From positions 2,914,001 to 2,978,000 of the forward strand of contig OY969725.1 of the NCBI GenBank assembly GCA_963702195.1: 64,000 nt of DNA, in the 5' to 3' direction. Positions 1-9,386 of the stretch are shown here, piece after piece. The notes beneath the pieces are model-generated. The model made no database searches. It worked only from the letters and a program-made list of their open reading frames with translations, and was not told the DNA's origin. The DNA comes from AC-56 sp963702195 (GTDB lineage Bacteria; Actinomycetota; Thermoleophilia; Solirubrobacterales; 70-9). Within the stretch, counting starts at the first letter, position 1; the number at the start of each line of letters is the position of its first letter. Both the position numbers and the translations under genes were made by a program.

Positions 1-5
1 GTTCC

Positions 6-1127
6 GTGAAGGCCCTGGTCAGCGTCGCGGCGTCCGCGCTCCCGCAGATGGTGGACCCCGCCACCGGTCTTTATGCGCGGAAGACCCTAGTCGGTAGTAG
101 CGGAGAGTTCATCAACTCGGAGCCCAGCCTCCTCTATTCCGCGACAACCTCGGTCGGCATTCTCGCAGCAGATCGCCTGGGCCTAGGACGAGGGCTGGCG
201 GAATTGGTCCCTCGCTCCTTGGACACCTTGCACCGTCATGCTGTGACGAGCCGTGACCCGGCTCTACTGGCAGCGGTGTGCTGGGCGTCGGCACTCGCGG
301 ACGACCGGCGGCTAGAAGCCGTACTGGATCGCCTGCTGGCCACGGTCGATTCGCGCACTTCCTCCACCATGGGCCTTGGCCTCGCGCTCGCTGCATTAGC
401 CACGGCGGCCCAGCAGCTGCGTCGGCGCCGGAAGCTCATCGAGCGTGCCACCAGCACACTCGCAGAGGCGCTCCGAACGCGCTTCAGCCCTTCCGCCCAC
501 GTATTTGACAGCCTCGGCAGGCGGAGGAGGCCGCGTGACCTTGCCATGAGCCAGATGACTAGCTTCGCGAGTCAGGTCTACCCGATTCATGGACTGTCCG
601 AGGCAGTACGTCTCGTTGGCCTTCCGCCACCAACTGAGATCGCGCGCGTCTGCGATCGCCTCTGCAAAGCACAAGGACCTCTGGGTCAATGGTGGTGGAT
701 CTACCACTTAAGGCACCAAGTCGTAGTGGAACCGTATCCCGTCTATTCCGTACACCAAGACGCCATGGCGTTCATGGCACTCGCCGCCGCCGAACGGATT
801 GGCGAAGGGCGTTACGGGGCTCATCTCGACCGCGGCCTACGATGGGTCTACGGGACGAACGAACTCGGCACACCGCTGGTCTGCGAAGACCCCCCGTTCA
901 TCTTCCGGGCCGTTCAGCGCTCTGGCGGCGATGCTGACGGCCTCGCAGGGTGGTCAAGAATGCAACGGTCCGCTGCCATCCGGAACTCGTGGATCGCGAC
1001 GCGTCCACACTCCCAGCCACCCGCGGAGACCCTTGAGCTTCTGCGTGAATGCCGCTCTTACCATCTCGGGTGGATCTTGTATGCGGCCACGCTAATGGGC
1101 CCAGGTAGCACATTCCGCGAAACGTAG
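6..1127 (+). CDS. Exopolysaccharide-locus protein, likely alpha/alpha-toroid fold (possibly 5' truncated)
   Basis: No assignable reaction. The 373 residues are all-helical in character. The C-terminal half has QWWWIY (about residue 225) followed by YPVYSVHQDAMAFMAL and a GLRWVYGTNEL segment. These aromatic and His/Asp motifs resemble the six-hairpin glycosidase or prenyltransferase-like toroid proteins found in actinobacterial exopolysaccharide loci, but that is pattern memory and not a domain hit. The frame is open to the left edge, so GTG at 6 is only the first visible start and the real N-terminus may lie outside. It converges with the FkbM-like methyltransferase gene, and the two 3' ends overlap by 36 bases. 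A role in trimming or modifying a sugar polymer is inferred from context only. Confidence 0.55.
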   Translation: MKALVSVAASALPQMVDPATGLYARKTLVGSSGEFINSEPSLLYSATTSVGILAADRLGLGRGLAELVPRSLDTLHRHAVTSRDPALLAAVCWASALADDRRLEAVLDRLLATVDSRTSSTMGLGLALAALATAAQQLRRRRKLIERATSTLAEALRTRFSPSAHVFDSLGRRRRPRDLAMSQMTSFASQVYPIHGLSEAVRLVGLPPPTEIARVCDRLCKAQGPLGQWWWIYHLRHQVVVEPYPVYSVHQDAMAFMALAAAERIGEGRYGAHLDRGLRWVYGTNELGTPLVCEDPPFIFRAVQRSGGDADGLAGWSRMQRSAAIRNSWIATRPHSQPPAETLELLRECRSYHLGWILYAATLMGPGSTFRET

Positions 1128-2144
1128 CCCTAGATCGCGCTCATCTCGGGCGCCGGGTCTCCCCAGATCGCCGGCCACGTACTTCGTCCCCTGTCTGCGC
1201 CTCGCCACCCGAAAGAGTGCCGTAAGCCCTCGCTGCCACGTTCTCGCGTCCGGCGGGTAGACACGGAGAAACGAGGGCAATAGTTGGAGGCCACGCAATC
1301 GGTGGGGAACTCCGACCACTTGCTCGCCGCTTGCGCCAGCCAGCAGGACAGTGCCATCGTAGAGGTGCAATAGGTTCGTCTCGCCGTCGTGCCACGGCCT
1401 CAGATCATGGAGAGAGAGCGCCTCCATCCTGAGCCGCCGCGCGACTTCCTGCTTGAGAAAGATCGCGTTTTGGGCTGTGACCGCGACCGGCGAATATCCC
1501 TTACTTGCGGCGAGTGCCGTCAGTGACAGCAGCGAGCTACCGTGCTTCACACGGGTGTCGCGCCTCTGAACAAAGGGGATGTGGTTTGGGATAGTGGGGT
1601 TGAACTCGATCACAACCACCTTCGGTCTATAGGCACTTATTGCTGCCCACACGTGGTAATCGTTCCCGTCAATGTCAATGCTCAGAAGGTCAAAGTCCTT
1701 GGGTGTATCGGTCGGCGCGAGTAGCACGTCGAGGCCATCATCGTCTTCGAATCCGACAAACGCCTGGAGGGTCGTTACTCCCACAATCCCATCCATCGTA
1801 CGTCGAAGCTCGGCGAACCGCACGGAGTCGGCCTCAATGAGCGTGCCACGCCATCCGTATGCGGTGATTAGGTTGTATGTGTTGCTCAGATGGCGGCCAT
1901 CCCAGGCACCAAATTCCACACAGTAACCATTTGTGATGCCTAGGCGCGCGAATAGATGCTGGAGTATCCCATCTTCGCCGCACTGTGAGTACACGTTGCG
2001 GACATGCGGCGCGAATGGCCCGTTGCTGTGGCTCGCCAAGAGGTCCAACTTGCTGTCGCTCGCGTCGGTCAATGGATAAGCGGCACCCGAGCCGTAAAAC
2101 CGACCGGGCAGCCAAGTCCCCAGGATGAGTTGGGCCAGACCCAT
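1092..2144 (-). CDS. FkbM-like SAM-dependent methyltransferase
   Basis: Probably O-methylates a sugar or other cluster product using S-adenosylmethionine in the cytoplasm. The N-terminal third has the family opening NVYSQCGEDGILQHLF, then the cofactor loop YCVEFGAWDGRHLSNT and an acidic strand end TLIEAD. A second acidic motif, FDLLSIDIDGNDYHVW, is typical of FkbM-like proteins. The frame extends 50 residues upstream to 2294, but that extension is Arg/Pro-rich and overlaps the neighbouring methyltransferase gene, so ATG 2144 (MGLAQLILG) is preferred, 34 bases after the upstream stop. It is the last gene of the minus-strand exopolysaccharide run. The substrate is unknown. Confidence 0.75.
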   Translation of the reverse strand: MGLAQLILGTWLPGRFYGSGAAYPLTDASDSKLDLLASHSNGPFAPHVRNVYSQCGEDGILQHLFARLGITNGYCVEFGAWDGRHLSNTYNLITAYGWRGTLIEADSVRFAELRRTMDGIVGVTTLQAFVGFEDDDGLDVLLAPTDTPKDFDLLSIDIDGNDYHVWAAISAYRPKVVVIEFNPTIPNHIPFVQRRDTRVKHGSSLLSLTALAASKGYSPVAVTAQNAIFLKQEVARRLRMEALSLHDLRPWHDGETNLLHLYDGTVLLAGASGEQVVGVPHRLRGLQLLPSFLRVYPPDARTWQRGLTALFRVARRRQGTKYVAGDLGRPGARDERDLGLRFAECATWAH

Positions 2145-2178
2145 TCCGGAGCGGCGAGACCCCCGGTCGCGGAGTGAC

Positions 2179-2868
2179 TCATCGGCGTGGCTCCCTACGA
2201 CGCGCCCTGGTCGATCTCGTGTATGGGCTGCCGGTTGGACAGGGCGAGGCGAGCGACAACCCATCCCTGGGCGAGGGGTCCGAAGCGATGACACTCAGCA
2301 TAGCTGCGACCTGAGGGTGGAATTGGGGCGTTTGATAAATGACGGTGACCTCACCATCCGGCAGAGCCTCGAGCACCTGCTGAAGGACGGTCGCATCGAA
2401 TGGGTTGTACATGTAGACAACCAGCGGTGGTGCGGGGAACCTGTATCTAGCTGCGTCCTCTTCTACCACTTCGGCCCAAGGCGCGTTCCGCCGGGCATCG
2501 GCGCACAGGCGGGAGTCAATCTCGACACCAATGATCCGCGAAAATCCCATGTCGCGGGCGAGATAGAGGACTTTGCCTCGACCACAACCCAAGTCAATGA
2601 ATGTTCGCTCCTTGGTCTCGACATGGCGGAGCGCCTCGTAAAACACCGTCGGCGAAAAGAGTGGTTGATATTGCAAAGAGTGCTCATTCCCGACTCCGCG
2701 CACCAAGCCTCGGGTGCGGATGGCGTGGCTCCGGTCGAACCGCCATTCTTGCCAATACCGGTACCGACGGCGAACTTTTGACCGTAGGGCCTCGCCTAGA
2801 AGTCGGGTCGTGGCCAGTGCGCCTCGGTCACGCACGGACTTCACAAGTTTCGCCAACGACTCTCTCAT
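2179..2868 (-). CDS. Class I SAM-dependent methyltransferase
   Basis: A 229-residue Rossmann methyltransferase. The cofactor motif I is TFIDLGCGRGKVLYLA (about residue 90), followed by IIGVEID with the acidic residue that binds the ribose, and VVYMYNPFD as the motif IV strand. The first 60 residues are basic. The C-terminal 30 residues are Arg/Ser/Pro-rich and look disordered. It sits between two other methyltransferase genes in the exopolysaccharide run, so it likely modifies a sugar or aglycone of that polymer. The specific acceptor cannot be read from sequence. ATG 2868 is 37 bases after the stop of the upstream gene. Confidence 0.75.
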   Translation of the reverse strand: MRESLAKLVKSVRDRGALATTRLLGEALRSKVRRRYRYWQEWRFDRSHAIRTRGLVRGVGNEHSLQYQPLFSPTVFYEALRHVETKERTFIDLGCGRGKVLYLARDMGFSRIIGVEIDSRLCADARRNAPWAEVVEEDAARYRFPAPPLVVYMYNPFDATVLQQVLEALPDGEVTVIYQTPQFHPQVAAMLSVIASDPSPRDGLSLASPCPTGSPYTRSTRARRREPRR

Positions 2869-2905
2869 TGAAGAGGCCCTACGCTACGGAGCAGACTAAA
2901 TGCCC

Positions 2906-3862
2906 TCACCTGCGGACTGGCCAGCGACCAAAGCCGGCCGGGTGAGGAATTAAGGTCCGCCAGATCTGCCGCAGTCGCCTTTCGCTGGCGGACTCGCTTC
3001 CCGCGTCGGTTTTCTCGATTCGCCATGTCCCTTTAAGTGTGTCGAGCCAGTACAAGGCCAAGCTCGGATGCTCCCGAGCCCATCGGAAAGCCGCCTCTCG
3101 TTCGTGTCTCTCGCGACCGTCGTCCAGGAGGGCCACAGCGCCGTCCGACAGATACGGAAGGAGTACTTCGAGCGCGGGCCAGCGGGACCACGCATGTGTA
3201 TCCGGGGGGCCGTCGATGACCAGCAGATCGATCCTCTCATCACCTAAGGCCCGATCCACCACGCTCCGGTCGTACCACTCGGTCGCTGTCCTTCCAAATT
3301 GTTGCCGGGTCAGTGGAGCCACGATCATATGCGTGCGGTGCGCCACCTCGGCCCTTGTGAGAAGAGCCTGAGTCCGCTCAGCAAAGTGGGCGTCGTGATC
3401 AATGGTGATCAACTGCCCGGACTTCTGCTGATCCAGGACTTGAGCCATCAGTAGCGTGGACACCCCTGATCCCAGCTCTACGACGACGCTAGGACGCCGC
3501 TCCAGTTCCTCTATCACGATGCGGGCAAAGTCAGCTTCGATTGCCCACCTCCCCAGTGATGCCGCGTCTCGCCCGAGTCGGCCGAACATCAGCGCGGCGT
3601 CCTCAGCATTCCGAATCGCTCGGTCCAGCCGGTGTCCGTGTGAGCTGAGTGAATGTTCAAGCAGCGCGACGCAGAGTCCAGCGAGCAGTCCTTCTCTCTT
3701 CCTTCCGAGCTTCGCACCAGCGACGCTGATGGCCCCACCCCGCAGTGCCGCACGGGCCAACGGAGCGCGTCGGACTTCAGCGGCAAGTTGTGTCATACGC
3801 TTCGCCGTGGGTCGCCGCGGGGCAGGGGGGCGCCGGCCAGAAAGTCGGACGCGCGGACTCAT
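2906..3862 (-). CDS. Class I SAM methyltransferase (Methyltransf_24 type)
   Basis: A 318-residue protein whose central part is a class I methyltransferase: SVVVELGSGVSTLLMA (motif I), LITIDHD (acidic strand end) and IDLLVIDGPPDTHAW (motif IV). The LVIDGPP signature is characteristic of the Methyltransf_24 group, often found with sugar and antibiotic pathways. The N-terminus before residue 60 is Arg/Ala-rich, and a second in-frame Met at residue 23 (MTQLAAEV) is an equally possible start. It belongs to the minus-strand polysaccharide run, 70 bases after the GNAT-like gene. The substrate is unknown. Confidence 0.75.
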   Translation of the reverse strand: MSPRVRLSGRRPPAPRRPTAKRMTQLAAEVRRAPLARAALRGGAISVAGAKLGRKREGLLAGLCVALLEHSLSSHGHRLDRAIRNAEDAALMFGRLGRDAASLGRWAIEADFARIVIEELERRPSVVVELGSGVSTLLMAQVLDQQKSGQLITIDHDAHFAERTQALLTRAEVAHRTHMIVAPLTRQQFGRTATEWYDRSVVDRALGDERIDLLVIDGPPDTHAWSRWPALEVLLPYLSDGAVALLDDGRERHEREAAFRWAREHPSLALYWLDTLKGTWRIEKTDAGSESASERRLRQIWRTLIPHPAGFGRWPVRR

Positions 3863-3932
3863 TGGCTAACGGCGCACAGCGCCTTCGCTTGTGCAGAAGC
3901 AGCCACTCCGCTTGGATCCCTGGTGGGTGACA

Positions 3933-4952
3933 TCAGCGTCGGACACGTCGTCTGGCGATTCGGCGAGCAGATTCAACGAGGGCAGCACGGGTCGCGCGGC
4001 AAACAAGCCGACCACCCTCGCACGGCATCGGCTCAGCTCCAAGACCTGCCTTGAACCGGAAGAGCCCATGCTCGGACGAGTCGGGATCGCTGGCAGATGC
4101 GTCGACCCCGCCGAGATTGACGGTCTCGAAACCACGATCGGCGAGATCAGACAAGGCGTGAGTCAGCAACAGAGAAACAGCACCTGTCTCGTGAGCACGA
4201 TCATCGTCGCCGCTCAACAGCGAATATGCGCTCGCCCCGAACGTGCCAAAGAGCCAGCCCACTATGGGTCGTCCGGCGTCTTGTGCGACGTAGAGCCGAC
4301 CGACGCCAGCCTCGAGCAGACCACGAACTCCCTCGATGTCTAGCGCACCGACCGGTACACCCTTTTTCCTGTTCAATCGGAGACGTGTCTGACCATGCAG
4401 GGCCGCGAACGCAGTGACATCCTCGCGACCGCCTACGCGAACAGCGATCTCGAACTTCTCGGCCTTCCGAATGGACCTACGAGCAAGCCTGTGCATCCGG
4501 CTCAAGACCTGATCCTTAGGACCGGGATCCAATGTGAATTCCAGCCGTTTCTGGGAGTTCGGAAGCACGCCTTCACGCCACTTCGCTCGGGGATCGAATG
4601 ACCCGAGCCGAATCTCGACGATTGAGGGTCGAGCGCGTGCCCACTCCGCCACTGGCGTAACCAGGTCTGCTCCATCCACACGTGAAGCTGGCGGACTGTC
4701 GAACTCGAGCCTCGTCGCGAATCTCCGTAGCCTCGGCACAACCGGCACCAATACACCCAACGCCATGGCGACGGGTCTTGGATCTCCTTGCTCGTACCAC
4801 TGGACAAAGAGAGGTGTCCGACCCGCCTGGCGACATCGGTAAACGCTCCAGTCAGACGAATGAAACACGGGCGCGCTGAGGGTGCGGGCCGTGTCGTCCC
4901 ACTGAGCCTTGTCTACCGTCTCCATAACTTCAACTTGAAGCAACGACGTCAA
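3933..4952 (-). CDS. FemAB/GNAT-fold N-acyltransferase (Acetyltransf_6 type)
   Basis: A 339-residue protein with the two-lobed layout of FemAB-like acyltransferases. The N-terminal lobe has VFHSSDWSVYRCRQAG, the middle has MHRLARRSIRKAEKFEIAV, and the C-terminal GNAT core has YVAQDAGRPIVGWLFGTFG, AYSLLSGDDDR and the closing FKAGLGAEPMP. Families of this type transfer an acyl or aminoacyl group to an amine, for example in peptidoglycan cross-bridges or on aminosugars. Inside an exopolysaccharide locus, N-acylation of an amino sugar is the natural guess but is not demonstrated. The gene lies 54 bases after the hexapeptide acyltransferase on the same strand. Confidence 0.72.
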   Translation of the reverse strand: MTSLLQVEVMETVDKAQWDDTARTLSAPVFHSSDWSVYRCRQAGRTPLFVQWYEQGDPRPVAMALGVLVPVVPRLRRFATRLEFDSPPASRVDGADLVTPVAEWARARPSIVEIRLGSFDPRAKWREGVLPNSQKRLEFTLDPGPKDQVLSRMHRLARRSIRKAEKFEIAVRVGGREDVTAFAALHGQTRLRLNRKKGVPVGALDIEGVRGLLEAGVGRLYVAQDAGRPIVGWLFGTFGASAYSLLSGDDDRAHETGAVSLLLTHALSDLADRGFETVNLGGVDASASDPDSSEHGLFRFKAGLGAEPMPCEGGRLVCRATRAALVESARRIARRRVRR

Positions 4953-5006
4953 GATCCCTCTGTCTCGATGTCACAGACCGCGGGCCTCGTGTCGACTCGC
5001 TTTGTG

Positions 5007-5594
5007 TCAAACGGTGATGCGGACACTGCCCCAGAGGCCCTCCATCTTTTTCAAATGTACGTCCCTCGCATGGCCCGTGAAGCGTTCCCGAACGACTCGC
5101 GCCGGAGCGCCTGTCGCAACACTTAGCTCTGGAATGTCACCTGTAACGATCGCGCCGGCGCCGATCACGGATCCATCCCCGATCCGGACGCCCTTCAAGA
5201 CAAGGACCCGTGCCCCTATCCAGACGTTACAGCCGATTGATACGGGAGCGTTCAAACCGCTTCCGTGGTGCTCGCGATACAGAACCCCAGGGCTATCAAA
5301 TCGATGATCACCAGCGAGAAGGAAGAAGTCAGGGCCAATGACTGTGTCATCTCCGATCGACACAGGGACCCCGTCGGCGCTGATGAAGGCCCGTGGCCCA
5401 ACAAAGACGTCCTCTCCGAACGATATGCAAGCGATGCCTGCAAAGGTGGAGGTGGAGGGATCAAACTGCGTCCGAGCGCCACAACGTGCGAGCTTGCGCT
5501 TAAGCATCCCCCGCAGCAAGGGCCTCAGTGGCCAAGCCCGGTATCCGAAACCACGTGGCCGCCGCCCTACGCGTGTGCCTAGTCTCGGGGCCAT
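5007..5594 (-). CDS. Hexapeptide-repeat (left-handed beta-helix) O-acyltransferase
   Basis: A 195-residue acyltransferase of the WcaF/maltose-acetyltransferase type, likely acetylating a sugar of the polymer. The left-handed beta-helix is visible as repeated I-G-x4 coils: ISFGEDVFVGPRAFI, VSIGDDTVIGPDFFLLAGD, VSIGCNVWIGARVLVLKGV, RIGDGSVIGAGAIVTGD. The closing GAPARVVRERF is typical. The usual catalytic His is plausible in the GDHRFDSPG loop. The start overlaps the end of the upstream glycosyltransferase gene by 16 bases, which supports co-translation. Acetyl-CoA as donor is family knowledge; the acceptor is unknown. Confidence 0.8.
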   Translation of the reverse strand: MAPRLGTRVGRRPRGFGYRAWPLRPLLRGMLKRKLARCGARTQFDPSTSTFAGIACISFGEDVFVGPRAFISADGVPVSIGDDTVIGPDFFLLAGDHRFDSPGVLYREHHGSGLNAPVSIGCNVWIGARVLVLKGVRIGDGSVIGAGAIVTGDIPELSVATGAPARVVRERFTGHARDVHLKKMEGLWGSVRITV

Positions 5595-6829
5595 TGCTCC
5601 TCAGCGGCCGTAGGTTTCGCCCGCGCCGAGGTTCTTGCGCCGTCGGCCCTTGTTCGCGGAACAGACCCGGGGTCGGGAGAAGTGCTTCCAACGTGCTCGA
5701 GGAAGAAATCCAGGACGCGAGCCCCAACTTCGGTCCAGCGCTGATCTCGGCCGGGCGCGAGCTCGATCGCAGGTTGCCAGCGGCGCCGTAGATGGCGTTC
5801 AATATGCGGCGCTATATCCCAATCGCTTGATCCAAGAATAATCCAGCCCGGTCGGTCATTCTGGACGTAGGCCGCAATGCTGTCCGATGCAGCGTCATTC
5901 ACGAACGCGAGGCGAGGCACTGGCAACGAGCTGTAGTCCACGACCTTGCTCGGTAGCTGGTGGGGATTGCGATTGCCGACGACGAAAGCGGCGTCGTATG
6001 CTTGCACCTCCCCGATTGCTCTTTCCCAAGGTATCGACGGGTGCGATATCACCCTTATCTGCCGTGATTCGTATCTCATGAACCGCGTGTCAGTTGCCCC
6101 GTACAGGTGAAGCTCTACGCCGGAAAACCGACCAGAGTCGGTCAGCTTCTCCAAATGCGGCGCGATAGAGATCCGAGCACTATGCACTTGCCCGAAATGG
6201 GCCAAGCGAAGGGTGCCCCCGAGGGGAGGGCGTGGATCACTCAACGGCATTGGCGGATCAGGGACGGTCAGGCCATTCGCCTGGACAAGGCGAGGGAGCC
6301 CCGGAAAGCTAGCGGCTAGCTGGTTCGCCTGACCAGTAGTCGTGAGGACAACGCCCGCCGATCCACCCATCAGGTGCCTCTCCGAAACCCGGGCCCGCAC
6401 CAGCGCTGGCCCGCGTAGGACTGGCATCGGGTTGGCTACCGCCCAGGGGTCACCGACATCGACGATGTAGGGAATCTCGCGCTTTCGCAGGATCCTCGCA
6501 GCGGCCGCCAAGGGGGAGAATGGATAGCCAATAAGGATCGCTGCCTCTGCTTCCGGACTCCATGCACGGAAGCGTCGATGGGCGAGGAGCTCGTATCGAT
6601 CCGTGACGAGCCAGGGATGAAGCCTCTTCAACCGGGCTGAGAAGCGCTTCGGTCGACGCTCGTCATGTTGGCGCGTGCGGGGAACCCCCGCATACTCAAC
6701 TTCACAGATCCTCTCCAACACTTGACCGATGGCCGCTGTCCTCACGGCTCGTGGCGACTCGGGTGAAAGCACGCCAGCGAACGACACGAGTGCGACGCGG
6801 CTAAGGCCAGTTCTTCCACGCCTGGTCAC
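5579..6829 (-). CDS. Glycosyltransferase, GT4/GT-B-like
   Basis: A 416-residue putative GT-B fold glycosyltransferase. The N-terminal domain opens with RVALVSFAGVLSPESPR and has the donor-side helix YIVDVGDPWAVANPMP. The C-terminal domain starts near GTLRLAHFGQVHSARISI and contains ELHLYGATDTRF and a region DAAFVVGNRNPHQLPSKVVDYSS, where GT4 enzymes place the E-x7-E-like nucleotide-sugar contacts. Here the second position is occupied by K/V-D-Y, so the match is approximate. GTG 6829 overlaps the upstream stop as GTGA, a coupled arrangement with the next glycosyltransferase. The linkage and donor are unknown. Confidence 0.7.
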   Translation of the reverse strand: MTRRGRTGLSRVALVSFAGVLSPESPRAVRTAAIGQVLERICEVEYAGVPRTRQHDERRPKRFSARLKRLHPWLVTDRYELLAHRRFRAWSPEAEAAILIGYPFSPLAAAARILRKREIPYIVDVGDPWAVANPMPVLRGPALVRARVSERHLMGGSAGVVLTTTGQANQLAASFPGLPRLVQANGLTVPDPPMPLSDPRPPLGGTLRLAHFGQVHSARISIAPHLEKLTDSGRFSGVELHLYGATDTRFMRYESRQIRVISHPSIPWERAIGEVQAYDAAFVVGNRNPHQLPSKVVDYSSLPVPRLAFVNDAASDSIAAYVQNDRPGWIILGSSDWDIAPHIERHLRRRWQPAIELAPGRDQRWTEVGARVLDFFLEHVGSTSPDPGSVPRTRADGARTSARAKPTAAEEQWPRD

Positions 6830-7980
6830 TTGTGCGACAAAGCGCTTGTCGGCGTGTCATCGGCGCCGATATGGCGGGCGTACAGGTCGAGCAGCGCCTC
6901 AAGCGGTGCGAGGTCGGCCCTCGGTCCAGCCGGCGCCTCTTGCCCTGGTGTTTCGGCCATCGCCTCTTCGACCGCAGCGCCCCAAACGGCGATGTCATTA
7001 AGTGGCAGAACCCGCGTACCGAGCGGCCGCTTCACAACGTCGCTTGCGAGCACGGGGGCACCTCGCTGTAGGGCTTCACGGACGCTAACGGCGTCTCCGT
7101 CTGTGCGCGAAGGCCGCAGATAGATCACGTCCCGTGTGAACACTGGAGATAACTTCTCTCCCACAGACACCACGTATCGGCCGTTAAGACCCGACTGGTC
7201 GAGCGCTCCGATCAGCCGTTTCAGGTAACGGCGTGCTAGGGGGCCTCGGGGGGGATGTGCCAAGAAGATAGCCAGGTGTAGCTCAGAGTGCTGACGTGCC
7301 AGCGAGCGGAACACTGCGACTGCCTGATCGATTCCATACGGATCCGTTCCCACACCACCCTTTAGCCGGTAGGCGGATACAACCAAAGTGATGGTCGCCC
7401 GATCGAGACACCGCTCAACCTTCAGCGACATGGGTGCGGATACCGCCTTGAACTCCGCTGGGAGGTACGCGGGAATAACCGTAACCCGTGTATCCGCGGA
7501 GGACTCGCGGACCACTTCCGCGATCTCACTGCTAACCGCCACCACCTCGTCGAACTGCCCCAACGCCCACCGGATCACAGCCGAGACCCCAGGTACCTTC
7601 GAGCGTAGGAGGCTTGCCGTCCTCTGCCCGTGGAGGGTCGCGATAAATGTGCCAGCCGACGATCCCCGGCGCGCCGATGCCACGGCGACCAAGGTCCCCG
7701 CCCGGGCATCGTGATAATGGATGATCGTCGTGTCAGCACTTCGCACCGCCCGCCAATATCGAGCAGGGTTACGGTTTAGCGCACCGACTACAGGTCCAGC
7801 ACGCACAGCGCCCGGTTTTTGCCCGAAATGGTTTAACACGCCAACCCGCACGCCCCTATCTACGAGGGCAGCCGTAAGCCGCTGGACGTGGCTGGACACC
7901 CCCCCAAGTGGCGGAGGGTAGGGGCCGAGAATTAAGACCTCGTATCGGTCAACGCGCTTATGTATTTCGCCCAAACCCAT
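6826..7980 (-). CDS. GT4-family glycosyltransferase
   Basis: A 384-residue GT-B glycosyltransferase. The N-terminal Rossmann start VLILGPYPPPLGGVSSHVQ carries the Gly-rich acceptor loop typical of GT4. IIHYHDARAG and TFIATLHGQR follow, then the linker DEVVAVSSEIAEVV. The C-terminal donor domain has TLVVSAYRLKGG, a bacterial AIFLAHPPRG turn and YLRPSRTDGDAVSVREALQRGAPVLAS, which matches the GT4 E-x7-E region. It is the second gene of the minus-strand exopolysaccharide run after the Wzy-like polymerase gene and is translationally coupled to the following glycosyltransferase. It likely adds one sugar to the lipid-linked repeat unit on the cytoplasmic face. Confidence 0.82.
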   Translation of the reverse strand: MGLGEIHKRVDRYEVLILGPYPPPLGGVSSHVQRLTAALVDRGVRVGVLNHFGQKPGAVRAGPVVGALNRNPARYWRAVRSADTTIIHYHDARAGTLVAVASARRGSSAGTFIATLHGQRTASLLRSKVPGVSAVIRWALGQFDEVVAVSSEIAEVVRESSADTRVTVIPAYLPAEFKAVSAPMSLKVERCLDRATITLVVSAYRLKGGVGTDPYGIDQAVAVFRSLARQHSELHLAIFLAHPPRGPLARRYLKRLIGALDQSGLNGRYVVSVGEKLSPVFTRDVIYLRPSRTDGDAVSVREALQRGAPVLASDVVKRPLGTRVLPLNDIAVWGAAVEEAMAETPGQEAPAGPRADLAPLEALLDLYARHIGADDTPTSALSHK

Positions 7981-8066
7981 GGGAACGCAGAAAGCGGGCC
8001 GTCGCCCTCCGGGCGTGCGCGACCGGCCAGTTCAATTTCAACAAGGTCGGCAGAAATGCCCCGGGG

Positions 8067-9386
8067 TCATGCTGCAGCCACGCCTGGGTGTCTTGACTTA
8101 CGCCATGGCGTTAGTGCGCCAGCCAACGCTATTCCAAAAACAATTGCTCCGACATACTCCATCGAGCCATTAACGACCATGTACACGGCTAGAGGCACAA
8201 GCACGAGCCAGTTGATTCCCGAACGGATGAGCACGAGCCACACCAATAACCACGCCACCAAACCCAGGATCCCCAGCTCGACGAGCATGGTAACTGGATC
8301 GCTTTGGGCGGTGGCGACTTCTCCGAGGGCACGCTGCTCGATACCTTGGATCGACCTCAGGCCGTATCCCACGGTGGCCCTCGGGGGGCTACTGGAGGAC
8401 CACTGACTCAGTGCCGATTCCCATAAACCGCCTCGGCCGGATCCAGCGGTACTGAAACTCGTAAATTGACCATTTGCGCGATCGATCTCATATCGGGTGA
8501 CGATGATGGTTCCGACGCCGGTGACGATGATGGCTGCAAGTACTGCAGCGACCCCCACTATCACTCCGGGCCGCAGGCGAAAGTGGATGGCTAACAACAC
8601 GAGGGCGACAGCCAAGGCGACCAGCGCGGAGCGAACGCCTGTAGCGAGTGCAGGCGTTGCAGCGATCGCGGCCCCGAGGACGCGCCACCGGAGATCCTTC
8701 ACGCTTATGAGGCACGCTATTGCGACCATGACACCAATCAGGCCTAGCTCATGCGGGCTTTCTGCCACGAGCCCAAGCTGCTCGCCAGTCCCGTAGTAGG
8801 TGCTGGTCTGCCCGTAGCTTCCGAGGACGGTGATTGCTTGCACTGCCATCGCTGCCACGCCGCTCAGAAGGAACAGTTTCCGCATCCTCACGAGGATGCT
8901 GCGACCATCTGGGTTAGCGACCACGAGCGCCATCGCCGGGAACAAGGAGTACTTCGCTGCCTCTTGGAGCTGCGAGCCGCCTGTAGCTTGGACGGCGTTT
9001 GCCACGATCACGAGTACGAATGCGCCAACGGCAAACCACGGGAGGAGCCCGAGCTTCCGGCTGGGCGGCGCAACCACAAGCAAGAGAAATGCTGCAACTG
9101 CCGAGGTTAACGTCAGCGTCAAGGTTGGCGTGCGGTTGATCAGAAGCACTAGCCAAGGCAGGGCGGCGACGACGATCGCTGCAAAGCGCTCCAGGCCGAC
9201 CAGGGCGAAGGTGATCGCGCCTAACGCAACGGTTGCGAGCACACCTGCGACAACGAGGTCATGCGCGATCTCGTATCCCAGGAGGGCAGAAGCCAGCGCC
9301 AGACCAAGCGCCGGCACCACCCCACGGACCACGGCCGCCGAGTCGTGCGAGCCGATCTGCTGACTAGCTGTCTGTGGCGGAGACAA
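8067..9386 (-). CDS. O-antigen/exopolysaccharide polymerase or ligase, Wzy/WaaL-like membrane protein
   Basis: A 439-residue polytopic membrane protein with roughly eleven hydrophobic segments, for example VPALGLALASALLGYEIA, VAAFLLLVVAPP and VAWLLVWLVLI. A large polar loop between the late segments (FSTAGSGRGGLWESALSQW) matches the periplasmic loop of Wzy_C proteins. The conserved SGRGGLWE patch, followed by VGYGLRSI, is the usual family marker. It would polymerise or ligate lipid-linked repeat units outside the membrane. The start assigned is TTG 9386; a downstream start is possible. It diverges from the Wzz/BY-kinase gene and heads the eight-gene polysaccharide run. Confidence 0.8.
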   Translation of the reverse strand: MSPPQTASQQIGSHDSAAVVRGVVPALGLALASALLGYEIAHDLVVAGVLATVALGAITFALVGLERFAAIVVAALPWLVLLINRTPTLTLTLTSAVAAFLLLVVAPPSRKLGLLPWFAVGAFVLVIVANAVQATGGSQLQEAAKYSLFPAMALVVANPDGRSILVRMRKLFLLSGVAAMAVQAITVLGSYGQTSTYYGTGEQLGLVAESPHELGLIGVMVAIACLISVKDLRWRVLGAAIAATPALATGVRSALVALAVALVLLAIHFRLRPGVIVGVAAVLAAIIVTGVGTIIVTRYEIDRANGQFTSFSTAGSGRGGLWESALSQWSSSSPPRATVGYGLRSIQGIEQRALGEVATAQSDPVTMLVELGILGLVAWLLVWLVLIRSGINWLVLVPLAVYMVVNGSMEYVGAIVFGIALAGALTPWRKSRHPGVAAA